Source of the DNA: Chloroflexota bacterium
Lineage (GTDB): Bacteria; Chloroflexota; Anaerolineae; Anaerolineales; E44-bin32
DNA length: 6,495 nt
Direction: 5' to 3'
NCBI GenBank assembly: GCA_026390045.1
Contig: JAPLGR010000598.1
Span: 1-6,495, forward strand
Below, one piece after another: positions 5,131-6,495 of this stretch. The position numbers were made by a program, and so were the translations under genes. The notes under the pieces were generated by a model. That model made no database searches and was not told the origin of the DNA. It was given only the letters and a program-made list of their open reading frames with translations. The stretch's first letter is position 1; the number at the start of each line of letters is the position of its first letter.

Positions 5131-5262
5131 ATGAGAGCGACCATCCTAGTCATGCTGGAAGACACTGATGAGAAGACGGCTGTGGAGGTCAAGAAGACCG
5201 TCGAGAAGGCCGTCGAGAAGATCCCCAAGGCGGAAGTAGAGCTCTCCATTAGAGGGAAATAG
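5131..5262 (+). CDS. 43-aa beta-alpha-beta miniprotein
   Basis: The frame from ATG 5131 to TAG 5260-5262 encodes MRATILVMLEDTDEKTAVEV followed by a Lys/Glu/Val-rich helix and IPKAEVELSIRGK. The layout is strand (2-9), amphipathic helix (12-30), strand (34-41), which is half of a ferredoxin-like fold and would probably dimerise. Support comes from the AGGAGG at 5117-5122, coding-like composition and exact fit between two neighbours. There is no signal or membrane segment. The function is unknown; a small regulatory or virion accessory protein is possible. It is charged and soluble, unlike the hydrophobic proteins on either side. Confidence 0.75.
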   Translation: MRATILVMLEDTDEKTAVEVKKTVEKAVEKIPKAEVELSIRGK

Positions 5263-5273
5263 GCCGCACGCCC

Positions 5274-5981
5274 ATGGTGATCTGGGACGCCATCACGGGT
5301 TATACGAGAAGGCTGTCGGAAGACCTCCAATGGCTCGGAAATGAGTCTATTCGGACGCCGATCATCGGGAATTGGTGCGCTGACAAGCTTTTTGATGTCT
5401 CCGTCTATCTCCTCGATAGCTGGATCCAGATGGTCTACATCGGCCGATGGATCGACGACGCCGAGTTTCGGCTAACCTCGATCCTCTCCTGGGACACGAT
5501 CCGCGGTTATATCCTCGGGTCCTGGTCCTGGCTGAATGACATCTGGGGCACTGTCACAAACATCACCAAGTCCTACTGGCCCTGGCTTGATGACCCGTGG
5601 GGCACTGTCCGCACGATTGCCACCAGCTACTGGTCGTGGCTGAACACCATCGACGACAAGATATTCCAGCGGGTGCGGTCCGTCTGGCCCTGGATCGATG
5701 ATGTCTATGGCGCCATCAACCACCAGGTGCTCAGCTCCTGGTCCTTTCTCAACACCATCGATGACCGCATCCGGCAGACGGTCACTGCCAGGTGGACCTG
5801 GCTCAACACCATCGACGACCGCATCCGGGATATCGCCTGGTCTCACATCGCGCCCAAGCTGGGGGACTGGTTCTGGTCCTTCGTGGTGCTGGAGGTGACC
5901 CAGGTGAGTAAGATCGGCTACCGCGTCTTCTCCACCCTCTGGAACATGGAGTGGGACGATAAGAACAAGGAGGCCAAGTAA
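5274..5981 (+). CDS. Trp-rich protein with six 18-aa amphipathic repeats
   Basis: This 235-aa protein probably starts at ATG 5274, although only a weak AGG (5261-5263) precedes it; GTG 5277 is an alternative. Residues 1-80 are amphipathic and rich in Trp, Ile and Asp. Residues 82-189 are six consecutive units of exactly 18 aa, pattern S-x-W-x-W-L-N-T-I-D-D-R-I-R-x-x-V-x. Eighteen residues equal five turns of alpha-helix, so equivalent positions fall on the same face: Trp3, Trp5, Leu6, Ile9, Ile13 and Val/Ile16-17 form a hydrophobic stripe, with Asp, Arg and Asn opposite. Prolines at position 4 of units 2 and 4 would kink the helix. Residues 190-235 are hydrophobic, then charged (DDKNKEAK). 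A protein lying on a membrane or lining a tube is plausible; no named family is recognised. The stop overlaps the next start (TAATG). Confidence 0.85.
   Translation: MVIWDAITGYTRRLSEDLQWLGNESIRTPIIGNWCADKLFDVSVYLLDSWIQMVYIGRWIDDAEFRLTSILSWDTIRGYILGSWSWLNDIWGTVTNITKSYWPWLDDPWGTVRTIATSYWSWLNTIDDKIFQRVRSVWPWIDDVYGAINHQVLSSWSFLNTIDDRIRQTVTARWTWLNTIDDRIRDIAWSHIAPKLGDWFWSFVVLEVTQVSKIGYRVFSTLWNMEWDDKNKEAK
5517..5840 (+). repeat. six 54-bp (18-residue) repeats
   Basis: Units start at 5517, 5571, 5625, 5679, 5733 and 5787 with no insertions or gaps. Units 3, 5 and 6 share the DNA phrase AACACCATCGA(C/T)GAC almost unchanged. Units 1, 2 and 4 carry WGTV or YGAI in place of DDRI, giving a partly alternating pattern. 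A partial, degenerate unit precedes them (SWDTIRGYIL, residues 72-81). Confidence 0.9.
5967..5973 (+). promoter_or_regulatory. Shine-Dalgarno for the terminal partial gene
   Basis: AAGGAGG lies seven bases before ATG 5981, inside the last codons of the preceding gene. It fixes the start of the gene that runs off the window, and with the TAATG overlap it implies coupled translation. Confidence 0.8.
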
Positions 5982-6495
5982 TGGCGACGCTGGGGGATAA
6001 GGTAACCGACACCATCGTCAATGCCCTGGGCAAAGGGATCGAGGGCGGCGCCGAGAAGCACAAAGAGCGCCTGGGGGAGCTGGTCAAGCCACGGGTGGCG
6101 GCCTTCATGTCATCGCTGCCGGCAGATCACCCCCTGCGGAGTCAACTGGCGTCGTTTGAGAGCAACACATCTTTCACGGATATCCTGGCTTGGTTCATCG
6201 GGCTGATTCCGGGCATCGTCCAGATAGTCTGGGCCTTGAGTGATCCTTACGGTGAGGAGGGCCGCCAGTGGGCCAATCAGGCGATGCCTATTAAGCTCGC
6301 GTCGCCAGGTCAACAGACCCTGGCGGCGATGCGAGGCTATGGTCCGGATCTCCACACCTCTGATAGCTTAGAGCGCATGGGCTTGGGGACAAGGCAGCAA
6401 CAGGTATTTCACGCTGCCGCCAGGCAGCTCCTGGACCCCGGAGAGGTGCGGACTGCTACTCTGCGCGGGATATCCTTCGGGGCCAGCGCCGATGA
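5981..6495 (+). CDS. membrane-anchored structural protein, 5' part (runs off window)
   Basis: The frame from ATG 5981 stays open for 171 codons to the window end; the start is well supported by AAGGAGG and the TAATG overlap. Residues 1-40 are an amphipathic, Lys/Glu-rich helix (GDKVTDTIVNALGKGIEGG, then KERLGELVKPRVAAFM). Residues 66-85 (TDILAWFIGLIPGIVQIVWA) are a single transmembrane segment. Residues 88-171 are helical, with two RG motifs 45 residues apart (LAAMRGYG, about 114-121, and ATLRGISF, about 159-166), suggesting the start of a helical repeat region. An N-terminal helix, a membrane span and then long helical repeats would suit an internal-membrane or genome-delivery (vertex tube) protein. 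The true length and C-terminal domain are unknown. Confidence 0.85.
   Translation, partial: MATLGDKVTDTIVNALGKGIEGGAEKHKERLGELVKPRVAAFMSSLPADHPLRSQLASFESNTSFTDILAWFIGLIPGIVQIVWALSDPYGEEGRQWANQAMPIKLASPGQQTLAAMRGYGPDLHTSDSLERMGLGTRQQQVFHAAARQLLDPGEVRTATLRGISFGASAD

Noticed and set aside
1..6495. Ordinary tailed-phage head and tail module
   Set aside because: No portal, terminase, head protease, tail tube, tape measure or baseplate gene is seen, and the main capsid candidate looks like a double jelly-roll rather than HK97. This rests on absence within a short window and could change with more sequence.

Overview
This window looks like the structural (virion) gene cluster of an uncultivated, probably tailless virus of a bacterium. 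All twelve convincing genes lie on the + strand. They are short and tightly packed, with gaps of a few bases or stop/start overlaps, and most have a good Shine-Dalgarno sequence (AGGAGG or GGAGGTGAT). The DNA is GC-rich and the one visible promoter looks like a bacterial sigma-70 type. This supports a bacterial host but does not identify it. No tRNA, rRNA, CRISPR, integrase, polymerase, packaging ATPase, terminase, portal or tail gene is visible.

Region 1 (1-620) starts with a possible 3' end of an upstream gene and a TTGACA/TATAGT promoter. A leader follows that can fold into two mutually exclusive GC-rich hairpins, and then an Ala-rich 147-aa virion or assembly protein of unknown role. Region 2 (621-1777) holds the gene I read as a double jelly-roll major capsid protein (361 aa). 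A perfect 26-bp palindrome follows, just before the next ribosome binding site. Region 3 (1778-3832) carries small proteins that look like beta-sandwiches (122, 134 and 134 aa), a striking five-bladed beta-propeller made of exact 41-aa repeats, and a 71-aa basic/helical protein. Region 4 (3846-4796) encodes a 316-aa spike-like protein with three 23-aa beta repeats at the N-terminus and a probable concanavalin-A/LamG-like C-terminal domain.

Region 5 (4933-6495) looks membrane-related. It holds a 64-aa small membrane protein, a 43-aa beta-alpha-beta miniprotein, a Trp-rich 235-aa protein with six perfect 18-residue amphipathic repeats, and the start of a larger protein with one membrane segment that runs off the window.

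As a working model (inference), the major capsid protein builds the shell and the small beta-sandwich proteins act as penton or minor capsid proteins. The propeller and the ConA-like protein would be vertex spikes for host recognition. The membrane-related genes would belong to an internal membrane or a genome-delivery device, as in PRD1- and PM2-like viruses. The capsid call rests on remembered family sequence patterns and domain layout, not on a search, so it should be tested by structure prediction.
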